Source of the DNA: Actinomycetes bacterium
GTDB lineage: Bacteria > Actinomycetota > Actinomycetes > Propionibacteriales > Nocardioidaceae
Length of the DNA: 64,000 nt
Direction of reading: 5' to 3'
NCBI GenBank assembly: GCA_023460975.1
Contig: JAEWOG010000053.1
Location: 1 to 64,000, forward strand
Both the position numbers and the translations under genes were made by a program. Position 1 is the stretch's first letter, and the number at the start of each line of letters is the position of its first letter. The notes under the pieces were generated by a model. It made no database searches, was not told the DNA's origin, and worked only from the letters and a program-made list of their open reading frames with translations. Positions 28,656-37,726 of this stretch are shown piece by piece.

Positions 28656-29111
28656 TCAGTCTTCCTGCGCCAGTCGGGCCAGCAGCGGGATGGCGCGGCG
28701 CAGCGTCTCCCGTTCGTCATCGGTGAAGTCGGCCAGGCGGCGGGCCAGCCAGGCGTCGCGTCGTTCGCGGTCGCCCAGGAGCACGGCGCGGCCCAGCTCG
28801 GTCAGCGCAACCAGCGTGACGCGGCCGTCGGTCTCGTGCGGGCGGCGGGCGACGTACCCACCCTCCTCGAGGCACTTGACGGTGCGCGTCATCGAGGGTG
28901 GCTGCACGCGCTCCCACGCGGCAAGCTCGCCCAGGGTGAGCTCCCCGTGGCGCCACAGGCCCGCCAGGACGCCCATCTGCGAGATGGAGAGCTCGTTGTC
29001 GGGCTGCCGCTCCCCCGCCAGCCGCCGCCGCAACCGCATCACGGCGAGGCGCAGGTCGCCGACCAGGGCGGGCGCGACCCGATCGGCGGGCAGGTTCGTC
29101 GAAGCAGGCAT
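28656..29111 (-). CDS. MarR family transcriptional regulator
   Basis: The product is 151 aa. It has a winged helix with 'LGELAAWERVQPPSMTRTVKCLEEGGYVARR' and the wing 'DGRVTLVALTELGR'. MarR proteins repress adjacent efflux genes and release DNA on binding small aromatic ligands. It lies directly upstream of the MFS gene. A candidate operator is at 29117-29142. Confidence 0.94.
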   Translation of the reverse strand: MPASTNLPADRVAPALVGDLRLAVMRLRRRLAGERQPDNELSISQMGVLAGLWRHGELTLGELAAWERVQPPSMTRTVKCLEEGGYVARRPHETDGRVTLVALTELGRAVLLGDRERRDAWLARRLADFTDDERETLRRAIPLLARLAQED

Positions 29112-29116
29112 GATGT

Positions 29117-29142
29117 TTAGCCTAACTCATTACCTTTGCTAA
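29117..29142. promoter_or_regulatory. Candidate MarR operator/promoter
   Basis: TTAGC (29117-29121) and GCTAA (29138-29142) form an inverted repeat in a conspicuously AT-rich 30-bp patch just upstream of the marR ATG, a usual place for MarR autoregulation. Confidence 0.45.
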
Positions 29143-29154
29143 GTATTCCCCCGG

Positions 29155-29343
29155 CTCGACTGGGCGGGGGTTTCCTGCACGTTGTGCCCTTTGCAACGCG
29201 CACAACGTGACGGTTTCCCCGCCTGGGCGGGGAAGCTCCACTGGGAGGGGGTTCCCTGCACCTTGTGCCCTTTGCAACGCGCACAACGTGACGGTTTCCC
29301 CGCCTGAGCGGGGAAGCTCCACCGGGAGGGGGTTCCTGCAGGG
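29155..29343. repeat. 81-bp tandem repeat, 2.3 units
   Basis: Units run 29155-29235 and 29236-29316 (both exactly 81 bp), with a partial unit from 29317 to 29343. Each full unit carries an inverted repeat (CACGTTGTGC at 29178-29187 and GCACAACGTG at 29200-29209 in unit 1, one mismatch in unit 2) and a CCCCGCC/GGCGGGG hairpin. It sits between marR and the NCS2 permease terminator. No coding role is apparent. Confidence 0.85.
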
Positions 29344-29370
29344 CGGAAATGAGCCCGGCGGCGGGAACGA

Positions 29371-29403
29371 CGAAGGCCCGCCCCGGAGTGGGGCGGGCCT
29401 TCG
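29371..29403 (-). terminator. Terminator of the NCS2 permease gene
   Basis: A perfect 14-bp stem, CGAAGGCCCGCCCC (29371-29384) and GGGGCGGGCCTTCG (29390-29403), has a 5-nt loop and lies 11 bp beyond the permease stop. Confidence 0.88.
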
Positions 29404-29414
29404 AATGGCGTGGA

Positions 29415-30887
29415 TCAGGAGAGCCAGCCGCTGATCGGGGTGTAGGCGAAGTAGACGACGAACAGAGCCGCGACCACCCACATGAGCGGGTGGATCTCCT
29501 TGACCTTGCCCATGACGACCTTGATGAACACGAAGGCCACGAAGCCCGCGCCGATACCGACCGAGATCGAGTACGCGAACGGCATGAGGACGATCGTCAG
29601 GAACGCCGGGATGGCGATCTCAGGGCTGCGCCAGTCGATCTCGGTGACCTGCTGCATCATCAGGAAGCCCACCAGGACCAGGGCCGGCACGGCAGCCTCC
29701 GACGGGATCGCCGAGACGAGCGGGGTCAGGAACACCGAGGCCAGGAACAGCAGGCCGGTCACGATCGACGCCAGACCCGTACGAGCACCCTCGCCGACGC
29801 CCGAGGCCGACTCGATGTAGGAGGTGTTCGAGGAGACGGCGGCGCCACCACCGGCGATCGCGGCGACCGAGTCGACGATCAGGATGCGCTGCGCGTTGGG
29901 CGGGGTGCCCTCCTCATCGTTGAGGCCAGCCTCCGCGCCGATGGCGGTCATGGTGCCCATGGTGTCGAAGAAGTCGGCCAGCAGCAGGGAGAAGACCAGC
30001 AGGAGTGCCGCGAGGAAGCCGCCGTGGACGGTCGAGAACGCACCGAACAGGTCGACCTTGAACAGGGTGTCGAACGACGGCAGCCAGTCACCCTCGCCCA
30101 GCTTGGGGATGGTGAGCGCCCAGCCGCCGGGGTTGTCGGCGCCAGCGGCGCCCAGGCCCTTGACGGCCTCGATGATCACGGCCAGCACCGTCGTGACGAC
30201 GATGGAGATCAGGATCGCGCCGCGCACCTTGCGCACCCACAGGGCGACCATCAGCAGCAGACCGACGCAGAAGACCAGGACCGGCCAGCCGGCCAAGTGC
30301 CCACCGACGCCCAGCTGGACCGGCACGGTGGTCATGAACTCGTCCGGGATGCGTGTGATGAAGCGAGCGTCGACGAAGCCGATGAGGGCGATGAAGAGGC
30401 CGATACCGACTGAGATGGCGACCTTCAGCTGCTGCGGGACCGCGTGGAAGACGGCCTTGCGGAACCCGGTGAAGACCAGGATCAGGATCACGATGCCCTC
30501 GAGGACCACGAGGCCCATCGCGGCCTCCCAGGTCGACTGGCGCGCGATCGAGTTGGCGACGAAGGCGTTCAGCCCCAGGCCGGTCGCCAACGCGAGCGGG
30601 AACTTGGCCCACGCGCCCATGAAGATCGTCAGCAGGCCCGCGACCAGCGCGGTGCCGGCGGCGATGGCCGGGAGGTTGGGGGCGTCGCCGCCGCCGAGGA
30701 ACTTGCCCTCGCTGTCCTGCACGTAGCCGAGGATCAGCGGGTTGAGCACGATGATGTAGGCCATCGTGAGGAACGTGACGAGACCGCCTCGCACCTCCTG
30801 GCTGAGGGTCGAACCGCGCTGCGAGATCTGGAAGTACCGGTCAAGGCCGGACACGCTCTTGTCTGTCACGGGCCCTGAGTGTGTCAT
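29415..30887 (-). CDS. NCS2 family nucleobase permease (AzgA-type)
   Basis: The product is 490 aa and multi-pass. AzgA-like features are 'VRGGLVTFLTMAYIIVLNPLIL', 'ATGLGLNAFVA', 'LLADFFDTMGTMTAIGAEAGL' and 'SSNTSYIESASGVGEGARTGL'. These proteins import purine bases such as hypoxanthine, guanine or adenine with protons. The ATG at 30887 begins the family N-terminus (a soluble 'LDRYFQISQRGST' segment). It is divergent from the DUF2530 gene. Confidence 0.93.
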   Translation of the reverse strand: MTHSGPVTDKSVSGLDRYFQISQRGSTLSQEVRGGLVTFLTMAYIIVLNPLILGYVQDSEGKFLGGGDAPNLPAIAAGTALVAGLLTIFMGAWAKFPLALATGLGLNAFVANSIARQSTWEAAMGLVVLEGIVILILVFTGFRKAVFHAVPQQLKVAISVGIGLFIALIGFVDARFITRIPDEFMTTVPVQLGVGGHLAGWPVLVFCVGLLLMVALWVRKVRGAILISIVVTTVLAVIIEAVKGLGAAGADNPGGWALTIPKLGEGDWLPSFDTLFKVDLFGAFSTVHGGFLAALLLVFSLLLADFFDTMGTMTAIGAEAGLNDEEGTPPNAQRILIVDSVAAIAGGGAAVSSNTSYIESASGVGEGARTGLASIVTGLLFLASVFLTPLVSAIPSEAAVPALVLVGFLMMQQVTEIDWRSPEIAIPAFLTIVLMPFAYSISVGIGAGFVAFVFIKVVMGKVKEIHPLMWVVAALFVVYFAYTPISGWLS

Positions 30888-30983
30888 GCCGCAGGTCCCG
30901 TCGTCCCACCCAGTCTTGGATCGGTGTGCTAAGGACACGATCCGTGACCGAACCGTGACCTGACCACCCTGTAGCGTGGCGGC

Positions 30984-31241
30984 GTGGAGCAGGAACAGCC
31001 GAAGAGCCATGACATCGGCAACCGGACCTACCTCATCGCCGAGGTCGAGCCGCTCGATGTCGACGGCGTACGCACGGTCGAGGTCGGCACGGGCCTGTGG
31101 TTCATCGCATTCGTCGCACTGCTGCCGTTCTACGACACGCTGCGCGACTCAGGACGTGCCTGGTGGCTGTGGGCCTGCCTGGCCGGCGTGGGGCTCGGCC
31201 TGTGCGGGATTGAGATCTGCCGGCGCAGGCGTCGGAGCTGA
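30984..31241 (+). CDS. DUF2530 domain-containing small membrane protein
   Basis: The product is 85 aa with two hydrophobic helices (about residues 38-52 and 60-78) and an Arg-rich end. The length and 'VEVGTGLWFIAFVALLPF' match the actinobacterial DUF2530 family, of unknown function and usually beside the NCS2 permease and DUF3027 genes as here. TAGCGT (30972-30977) ends 6 nt before the GTG, suggesting a leaderless mRNA. Confidence 0.88.
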   Translation: MEQEQPKSHDIGNRTYLIAEVEPLDVDGVRTVEVGTGLWFIAFVALLPFYDTLRDSGRAWWLWACLAGVGLGLCGIEICRRRRRS

Positions 31242-31247
31242 GCGAAC

Positions 31248-32039
31248 TCAGAACTCCTCGAGGTCGTCCTCGCTGATCGTGTCGTGAACGTGGTCCGGCA
31301 GGGGCAGGGGCTGCTGCTTGCGTGCCAGCTTGACCTCGGAGTGCGCCCCACAACCGTGGTTGAGGGAGACGACCTTGCCGTCGTCGTTGGCGTTGCCGTT
31401 GCCGCAGACCCCGAAGGTCTCCGAGAGGCGGCCGCTCAGGCGTACGAGGAACCCACACGACCAGCAGCGGTCGGGAGCGCTCTTGGCCAGCGGCGCGTCG
31501 GGGCCGCCGTCACCGGCGTACCACCGCTCGGCAGCCATGTCGAGGCCCTCGGGCGAGAGCGTACGGACCCGGCCCAGTCCCAGGTCGCGCGCGACCTGGC
31601 GCACCTGAGCGCGGGCGTCCTTGCCGAGCGCGGCATCCAGCTCGTCGTCGCCGACCAGGTACGTCGGCACGAGGCGCGCGTCCTCGTCCTCGACGGGCAG
31701 CAGGTCGCCGGGCGACATGTCGCCGGGCTGGAGACGCTCCTTGTACGGCACCCAGTCCGGCGCCGTGACAGCGTCGGGGCCGGGCAGCAGGACGACCTCG
31801 TTGACGGTGGCGACCTTGACCCGCTTGGCGCGGGTGAGCGTCACCGACCAGGTCCAGCCGACATAGCCCGCACGCGTGCAGTCGAACAGGTGCACCACGC
31901 TGCGGTCGTCGATCGCGATGACGTCGAGGTGCTCCCCGACGTCCTCTCCGTCGGCGACCTCGAGCGCGGCCGTCCGCGCGACGTCGACCGCGTCCTTGAG
32001 GAAGGAGTCGGTCTTGCGCTGGGGCTGTGCGATGGCCAT
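31248..32039 (-). CDS. DUF3027 domain-containing protein
   Basis: The product is 263 aa. The DUF3027 core includes 'YVGWTWSVTLTRAKR' and a late cysteine-rich section, 'CWSCGFLVRLSG' then 'FGVCGNGN' and 'NHGCGAHSEV', that looks like a zinc-binding ribbon. The family is actinobacterial and uncharacterised. The ATG at 32039 is the first methionine before the conserved region. It converges on DUF2530. Confidence 0.9.
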   Translation of the reverse strand: MAIAQPQRKTDSFLKDAVDVARTAALEVADGEDVGEHLDVIAIDDRSVVHLFDCTRAGYVGWTWSVTLTRAKRVKVATVNEVVLLPGPDAVTAPDWVPYKERLQPGDMSPGDLLPVEDEDARLVPTYLVGDDELDAALGKDARAQVRQVARDLGLGRVRTLSPEGLDMAAERWYAGDGGPDAPLAKSAPDRCWSCGFLVRLSGRLSETFGVCGNGNANDDGKVVSLNHGCGAHSEVKLARKQQPLPLPDHVHDTISEDDLEEF

Positions 32040-32134
32040 CACGGTCAAAGTGTGACAAACGGACCCCCGCGCTGTCTCGTCGAGGTCCCGCGTCGCGCTC
32101 CGAGGTTGTCGCACGCACCGGGCATCATGGGCCC

Positions 32135-33625
32135 ATGACCCACCTGCCCCCCGACGCCCATCGCGCCTCGGAGGAGCCCGCATCGGGCCGCTCGGAGGGC
32201 CTGCGGCGCGGCTTGGGCGGCGCTGGCAAGGGGATGCGCGCGACGGGGCGCGGGCTGGCCGGGCTGGGACGGGCGACGTCGCGGGCCGGCGGTGGTGCCG
32301 TACGCCTCGCCCGCCGCGCGGCGCGTGCCGAGGGAGCCGGGGACTCCGGCCTCTCGCGCCTCATCGAGCTGCACTCGGTCAATGCCGCCGCAGACGCCGC
32401 CGTGGCGATCTCGCTCGCCGGCACCCTGTTCTTCCAGGTGCCCACGGGTGAGGCGCGCGGGCAGGTGGCGCTGTTCCTGGGGCTGACGATGCTGCCCTTC
32501 GTGATCGTCGCGCCGCTGATCGGGCCGTTCCTCGACCGTTTCAGCCATGGCCGTCGGTGGGCGATAGGGGCGACGATGGCGGTGCGCGGCTTCCTGTGCT
32601 GGGTGTTGGCCCAGGCGGTCGCGACGGAGAGCCAGTGGCTGTTCCCCGCAGCCCTCGGCGTCCTCGTCTCGTCCAAGGCGTACGGCGTCACGCGGGCCGC
32701 CGCTGTCCCACGGCTGGTCCCCGACAACCTCACTCTGGTCAAGTCGAATGCCCGCGTCTCACTGGCCGGCATCGTGGGGGCGTGCGTGTCTGCTCCCCTC
32801 GCCGGGCTCGCCTCTCTGGCCGGCCCCGAGTGGTCGCTGCGCTATGCCTTCGTGCTCTTCGTGGCTGCCACCGTGCTGGCCATCCTGCTGCCCGCACGCG
32901 TCGACTCCAGTCAGGGAGAGGGCGTCCTCGTCCTGCTTCCCTCCAGCGACGATCCTGACGCGACCCAGCCGATGCGGCAGGTCGACGCCGAGGAGGACGG
33001 GACGCAGGGTGCCGGCGACGCGCAGGCGGCACCCTCGCCCTCGCGCCGGTTGCGGGTGAACATGCCACGCAGCGTCCGCTTTGCCCTGCTCGCCAACTGC
33101 GGGCCGCGGTGGCTGTCGGGATTCCTGACGATGTTCATGGCGTTCCTGCTGCGGGAAAACCCCGTGACGGGGTGGTCGCCGGAGATGCTGCTGGCCGTGG
33201 TCATCGGGGGCGCCGGGCTGGGCAACGCGCTCGGCATCGCCCTGGGCTCACTCGTACGCCGGATCAACCCCGCGGTGACCGTCGTCGTCGCGCTGTGCGC
33301 CGATGCCGCCATGGCGGCCCTGGGTGCGGCCTTCTACGGCGTCGCAACCCTCGTGGCGCTGGGGCTGACGGCGGGCATGGCTCAGGCGTTGGCCAAGCTG
33401 TCCCTGGACTCGACCATCCAGCACGACGTGCCTGAGCGAGTCCGTACGAGCGCCTTCGCGCTCTCGGACACCTGCCTGCAGCTCGCCTGGGTGCTGGGCG
33501 GGTTCGTCGGCATCGTCATGCCCCTGATGCCGCGGCTTGGCCTCGGCATCGCGGCCGGCGTCCTCGCAGCCTGGGGCTTGTGGATGCTCGTGGGAGCCCG
33601 CCGCGCCGCAGCCCGCGCCGCGTGA
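32135..33625 (+). CDS. MFS transporter with charged N-terminal extension
   Basis: The product is 496 aa. The first 70 residues are Arg/Gly-rich and soluble; 10-12 membrane segments follow ('LTMLPFVIVAPLIGPFLDRFSHGRR'). A 60-residue acidic/polar central loop separates the two halves. Such proteins sit beside DUF3027 in many actinobacteria; no substrate is known. The ATG at 32135 is 95 nt from the divergent DUF3027 start. Confidence 0.9.
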   Translation: MTHLPPDAHRASEEPASGRSEGLRRGLGGAGKGMRATGRGLAGLGRATSRAGGGAVRLARRAARAEGAGDSGLSRLIELHSVNAAADAAVAISLAGTLFFQVPTGEARGQVALFLGLTMLPFVIVAPLIGPFLDRFSHGRRWAIGATMAVRGFLCWVLAQAVATESQWLFPAALGVLVSSKAYGVTRAAAVPRLVPDNLTLVKSNARVSLAGIVGACVSAPLAGLASLAGPEWSLRYAFVLFVAATVLAILLPARVDSSQGEGVLVLLPSSDDPDATQPMRQVDAEEDGTQGAGDAQAAPSPSRRLRVNMPRSVRFALLANCGPRWLSGFLTMFMAFLLRENPVTGWSPEMLLAVVIGGAGLGNALGIALGSLVRRINPAVTVVVALCADAAMAALGAAFYGVATLVALGLTAGMAQALAKLSLDSTIQHDVPERVRTSAFALSDTCLQLAWVLGGFVGIVMPLMPRLGLGIAAGVLAAWGLWMLVGARRAAARAA

Positions 33626-33631
33626 TCCGAC

Positions 33632-34027
33632 TCAGGCCTCAAGCGCCTCGGCGAGCGCACGCAACAGCTTGGCGGTGGGCTTGGCCGTACGAGCGTCCGG
33701 GTGGTGTCCGCGGCGGTAGGTCTCCTCGACCCCGTCGAGCAGCTTGATGAGGTCGCCCACGATCACGACCATGTCCTCGGGGCGGCGGCGCGCGGCGTTG
33801 CGCTGGTTGCGCGAGACCGAGGCCGGGGCATCGAGGACACGCACCTGGAGCGCCTGCTCCCCGCGGCGCCCCTGCGCGATCCCGAACTCGACCCGCGTGC
33901 CCGGCTTGAGGGTGCTCACGCCTTCGGGCAGTGCGTCGGAGTGCACGTAGACATCGGGGCCGTCCGGCTGCGACAGGAAGCCGAATCCCTTGTCCGCGTC
34001 GTACCACTTCACCTTGCCACTGGGCAC
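33632..34027 (-). CDS. Cold-shock domain protein with C-terminal extension
   Basis: The product is 131 aa. The first 65 residues form a cold-shock domain: 'GKVKWYDADKGFGFL' (RNP1 KGFGF) and 'VYVHSDAL' (RNP2-like). A 65-residue tail follows, twice the usual CspA length. It probably binds single-stranded nucleic acid. GTG 34027 is preferred (GAGG 7 nt upstream); ATG 34054 is in frame. It converges on the MFS gene. Confidence 0.92.
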   Translation of the reverse strand: MPSGKVKWYDADKGFGFLSQPDGPDVYVHSDALPEGVSTLKPGTRVEFGIAQGRRGEQALQVRVLDAPASVSRNQRNAARRRPEDMVVIVGDLIKLLDGVEETYRRGHHPDARTAKPTAKLLRALAEALEA

Positions 34028-34119
34028 GGCCTGACCTCGCTGTTCTCGCACCATCCCGCGACCTCCGCGGGCGCGGTCAGGATAGGCCACGACCCGCCGG
34101 GGCGGCACGGGGATTGTGG

Positions 34120-35436
34120 TCAGGGCTCGCGGGTCAGGCTCATCGCGCGGTCACCGAACATGACCTTGTCGCCGTCGCGCAGCGTGGTCGCCTTGCCCGC
34201 TGTGAGCTGGCGGCCCGCTCCTTGGCGGATCAGGACGGTGCCGTTCGTCGAGCCGCGGTCGACCACCACGATCACGCCATCGGCCGCGGGGCCGAACTGG
34301 GCGTGGGTCTTGGACACCGACATCTCCGGCGAGCGCAGTGGCACCAGGTGGTGGACCTGTTCGCCCGGGCGCGGCTCGGGACGTCGCCCGACGAGGACGA
34401 GTCCCTCGACCACGAAGGACTGCCCGTCGTCGAAGGTGGCGCGCCACCGCGTCGCGGGCGCGGGCGGCTGCCAGGCGGCCGCGGGAGACGGGGCAGGCTG
34501 GGCTGCGGGCGGAGCCGAATGAGACGGCGAGGAGGCTCCCCAGCCCGCGCTGCCCGCAGCGGCGGATGCTCGATGAGCCGGCGGCGGGGGCACGGGAGCC
34601 GGGTGGGCGGGCGCTCGATGCGCAGGCTGCGCGGGTGCCGGGTGCGCGTGCGCAGTGTGCGCGGGTGCCGGCTGCACGGGCGCAGGCGGGGCCGGCTGGA
34701 CGGGTGCCGGCGGGGTGGGTGCAGGCGGGATGGATGCAGGAGGGGCAGACGCTGCGTGCCGCGGAGCCGCCGGAGCCGGCAGATCCGGAAGTGGCGCGGA
34801 CGGGTTGCTGGGCCGCGTCAGGTCCTTGGGAAGCGGCTGACGCCGCATCGAGTGCTCGGAGTCACGGTCGGTGACCGCGGACATGGGAGCCCGGACGGCC
34901 GGGGCTGGGATGAGGCGCATCGCGGTCAGGTTGACCACGTGCCGCGGCCCCTGCTCGCCGTCCGCCGCCTCGTCGATCCGTACGGGGCGCACGTCGACGA
35001 CCCGCGTCCCGGCGAGCGCGTCGTGCCAGCCGCGCCGGTCACCGGAGTCGTCGGCCGCCGCGGTCCAGGCCAGCGCAGCACCACCGAACCCGAACGTCGG
35101 CACCCCACTGATGCCCAGCACCAGCTGGCGCAGCAGCGCGGACCCCACCCCGGGAGGACCGGCCCCGTCGTTCTTGACCACCCTCAGGCCGCACAGTGCC
35201 TTGCCGGGGGTCACGCCGGCAGCCCCGGTCGAGATGGCCAGCACGAGCCAGCACGCCGCGAGCAGGCCCAGGGCACACCCGACCGCGAGCAGACGGTTCT
35301 CCCCGTCGGTCGCAACCCACAGCCCGACGCCCAGGGCGATCGCGGCGCCCCACGCCACCAAACGGTCGAACGCGTACGCGTAGAAGCGGCGGTCGAGCTC
35401 GGCAGGTCGCGTCGAGGGCGCGGCGGGCGGCGTCAC
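34120..35436 (-). CDS. RDD membrane protein fused to a C-terminal FHA domain
   Basis: The product is 438 aa. An N-terminal RDD domain (about residues 12-150, 'DRRFYAYAFDRLVAWGAAIALG', 'GKALCGLRVV') is followed by a Pro/Ala-rich linker of about 120 residues. An FHA domain (about 345-430) ends the protein, with 'RSPEMSVSKTHAQFG' and 'VDRGSTNGTVL', the phosphothreonine-binding Ser-x-x-His and Asn. The cytoplasmic FHA domain likely recruits a phosphorylated partner to the membrane. It is third in the PP2C-FHA-RDD operon, 41 nt after the FHA gene. Confidence 0.92.
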   Translation of the reverse strand: MTPPAAPSTRPAELDRRFYAYAFDRLVAWGAAIALGVGLWVATDGENRLLAVGCALGLLAACWLVLAISTGAAGVTPGKALCGLRVVKNDGAGPPGVGSALLRQLVLGISGVPTFGFGGAALAWTAAADDSGDRRGWHDALAGTRVVDVRPVRIDEAADGEQGPRHVVNLTAMRLIPAPAVRAPMSAVTDRDSEHSMRRQPLPKDLTRPSNPSAPLPDLPAPAAPRHAASAPPASIPPAPTPPAPVQPAPPAPVQPAPAHTAHAHPAPAQPAHRAPAHPAPVPPPPAHRASAAAGSAGWGASSPSHSAPPAAQPAPSPAAAWQPPAPATRWRATFDDGQSFVVEGLVLVGRRPEPRPGEQVHHLVPLRSPEMSVSKTHAQFGPAADGVIVVVDRGSTNGTVLIRQGAGRQLTAGKATTLRDGDKVMFGDRAMSLTREP

Positions 35437-35477
35437 GGGTGGGGAACCTCGCAGTCAGGCGGTGCGTCGGGGCACGG

Positions 35478-36848
35478 TCAGGGATTCGTCGTCTGGATGG
35501 TGACCCCGTCCCCGAGGTCGAGGATGGCGCCGGGAATGAGCGCCACGGCAATGCCGGGTTGCAGGTCTTCGGGCGGAAGACCCGGCTGCACCAGCACGGT
35601 GCCGTTCGTGGACCCGAGATCGGTGACCACGGCCATGCCGTGGTCGACTCCGGTTCCGGGACGGATCTCGAGGTGGGTCGAGGAGATTTCCTGGTTGGGG
35701 CTGGTGACCGAGACCAGGTGGGGCATGTCCTCCGACGCGAACCGTCGCGCCTCAGGGGCGCGGCCCACGAGGATGACGCGGTCCACCGCCACCACGTCCG
35801 AGGTGGAGAACACGAGGGTGGCGACGGGCTTGACGAGCACCTGCGACGGGCGGGCGTCCTCCGCCGGCTCCTCCGGGGCCGGGACCTGCGGCACGCCGAT
35901 GATCGTGTCCTCGGGGTCCTCGGTCGGGAACTCGAAGCCCGGGGGCGGGCCGGTGACCCCGAACGTCGGGGTCGCGGGCGGACTCGGCGGCGTCGGAGCC
36001 ACGGGCGGCGGCACCGGGGCGGGGAATCCGCCCCCTGCCGGAGGGCCCCAGGAGGGCAGCGGGCTGGCAGCGGGCGGCACGGGTGCCTCGGCGACCTCGG
36101 GCTCCGGCTGGACTGCGGGCTCCGGCTGGACTGCGGCCTCGGGCGCCTGCTCGGCCTCGACCTCGAGGGGGTGGGGCTCCGGCACCGCTGCGGGCTCCGG
36201 CTCGACCTCCGCCTCCGGCACCTGCTCGACCTCTGGCTCGCTCTCGGGCTCCGGTTCGGCCGCCGGGGACGCCTCTTCCTCGGAGGTCTGGGCGGCGGGC
36301 GTCTCAGCGCCCAGTGCTTCAGCGTCCAGTGTCTCGGCGTCCAGCGTCCGCATCACGGGGGCGTCGGAGTCCGAGTCTGAGGACTGCCCGGACTCCGTGG
36401 ACTCCTCGGGAGCAGCGGCGGGCTCCACGGGCTCGCCGAACTCCACCAGACCCGCGGGCACCACGCCCGCGGCCAGGGCCACGACCTCGCCCGAGACGTC
36501 GCCCAGTCGTACGGAGCCGCCGTTGACGCCCTCGACGTGGGCCTCGGTCCACACGTGTCCGCTGGTTGCGGCGACGGTGTGCACGTCCTCGGCACGCAGC
36601 ACGACCTCGACCGGGCCACGGACGACCACGCGCGTGGTCGGCCCGTGCTCGACGAGAACGAAACCGGGCAGGTCCGCGACACCGCGGGTGAGGAGCTGGT
36701 CGAGCACGGCGTTGGCTGTCCCGGCGGACTCGGCGACCTCCCACAGTCCCGGGACCAGGTCGCGGGCCGCACGCGGCACCGCGACGGTCACGCGCGGTCC
36801 GAGGATGGTGTACCAGTCCCCCGGAGTGATCTTCCTCGTCACGCTCAC
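35478..36848 (-). CDS. FHA domain-containing protein
   Basis: The product is 456 aa. A structured N-terminal domain (about residues 1-140), an acidic Glu/Pro/Ala-rich linker (about 140-330) and a C-terminal FHA domain (about 345-440) are present, with 'TSPNQEISSTHLEIR' and 'TDLGSTNGTVLVQ' as phosphothreonine-binding motifs. GTG 36848 overlaps the phosphatase stop (GTGA), so the phosphatase and FHA protein are coupled. A role as substrate or adaptor of Ser/Thr phosphorylation is inferred. Confidence 0.92.
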   Translation of the reverse strand: MSVTRKITPGDWYTILGPRVTVAVPRAARDLVPGLWEVAESAGTANAVLDQLLTRGVADLPGFVLVEHGPTTRVVVRGPVEVVLRAEDVHTVAATSGHVWTEAHVEGVNGGSVRLGDVSGEVVALAAGVVPAGLVEFGEPVEPAAAPEESTESGQSSDSDSDAPVMRTLDAETLDAEALGAETPAAQTSEEEASPAAEPEPESEPEVEQVPEAEVEPEPAAVPEPHPLEVEAEQAPEAAVQPEPAVQPEPEVAEAPVPPAASPLPSWGPPAGGGFPAPVPPPVAPTPPSPPATPTFGVTGPPPGFEFPTEDPEDTIIGVPQVPAPEEPAEDARPSQVLVKPVATLVFSTSDVVAVDRVILVGRAPEARRFASEDMPHLVSVTSPNQEISSTHLEIRPGTGVDHGMAVVTDLGSTNGTVLVQPGLPPEDLQPGIAVALIPGAILDLGDGVTIQTTNP

Positions 36849-37663
36849 TTGCCTGCTCCCCCGCTCGCTTCGTCCGCGCGCCCGAAACGCGCAGAATCCT
36901 CAAGGTGGCTCGACGCCAATCCCACCACATCCACCACCAGCGCGGTGGCGTTGTCGCGTCCTCCGGCCGCCACGGCCGCGGCCACCAGCGCGGTCGCCGC
37001 GGACTCGGCGGTGGCGCAGGTCAGCAACAGCCGGTGGATCTCGCTGTCGGTGATCATGCCTGAGACCCCATCACTGCACAGGAGCAGGCGCGGCGCTCGG
37101 GACAGCGGCACAACGAAGTAGTCGGGCACGGCCCCCGACCTCGAGCCCAGCGCCCGGGTGATGACGTGCCGTTCAGGATGGTGCTCAGCGTCCTGCGCTG
37201 AGATCGCGCCCGCGTCGACGAGCTCCTGGACCACCGAGTGGTCGCGGGTGAGCTGCGTGAGCTGGCCCTCGCTGAGGGCGTACGCGCGCGAGTCCCCGAG
37301 GTTGGCGACCAGCCAGTGGGGTGCCGCGTCCAGTTCGACGAGGAGGGCAGCCACCAGCGTGGTGCCCGCGTGCCAGGTGGGGTTGGCCACGCGCTGGGCG
37401 TCGGCGTACGCGAGCAGCCGGGCCTGGGCGCGGGTCACGGCGTCCGCCACGTGGTCCTCGCCCCGCTGGGGGTCGTACCCCCGCTCGGCCAGCGCCGCGA
37501 ACTCCTCCGCGGCGATCTGGCTCGCGACGTCTCCGCCCGAGTGTCCGCCCATCCCGTCGGCCACCAGGAAGACCGGCGCAACGGCCAGGAAGGCGTCCTC
37601 GTTGACGGTGCGCACCAGGCCGACGTCGGTGACAGCCCCGTGACGCAGCTCGACCGCCTTCAT
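36845..37663 (-). CDS. PP2C-type serine/threonine phosphatase (PstP-like)
   Basis: The product is 272 aa. The metal-binding motifs are 'VRTVNEDAF', 'VADGMGGHSGGDVAS', 'LVANLGDSRAY', 'LLCSDGVSG' and 'GGRDNATALVVD', a complete catalytic set. There is no membrane segment. It removes phosphate from Ser/Thr residues, presumably on proteins read by the co-transcribed FHA proteins. No Ser/Thr kinase lies within this window. The ATG at 37663 is divergent from the helicase-associated gene (63 bp); the long in-frame extension upstream is antisense noise. Confidence 0.95.
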   Translation of the reverse strand: MKAVELRHGAVTDVGLVRTVNEDAFLAVAPVFLVADGMGGHSGGDVASQIAAEEFAALAERGYDPQRGEDHVADAVTRAQARLLAYADAQRVANPTWHAGTTLVAALLVELDAAPHWLVANLGDSRAYALSEGQLTQLTRDHSVVQELVDAGAISAQDAEHHPERHVITRALGSRSGAVPDYFVVPLSRAPRLLLCSDGVSGMITDSEIHRLLLTCATAESAATALVAAAVAAGGRDNATALVVDVVGLASSHLEDSARFGRADEASGGAGK

Positions 37664-37726
37664 CGGACCTCCTCGGCTCGCCGGAACCCCGAACTGCTCG
37701 AAGACCCGGCGAGTAGCGTAGGAGGG

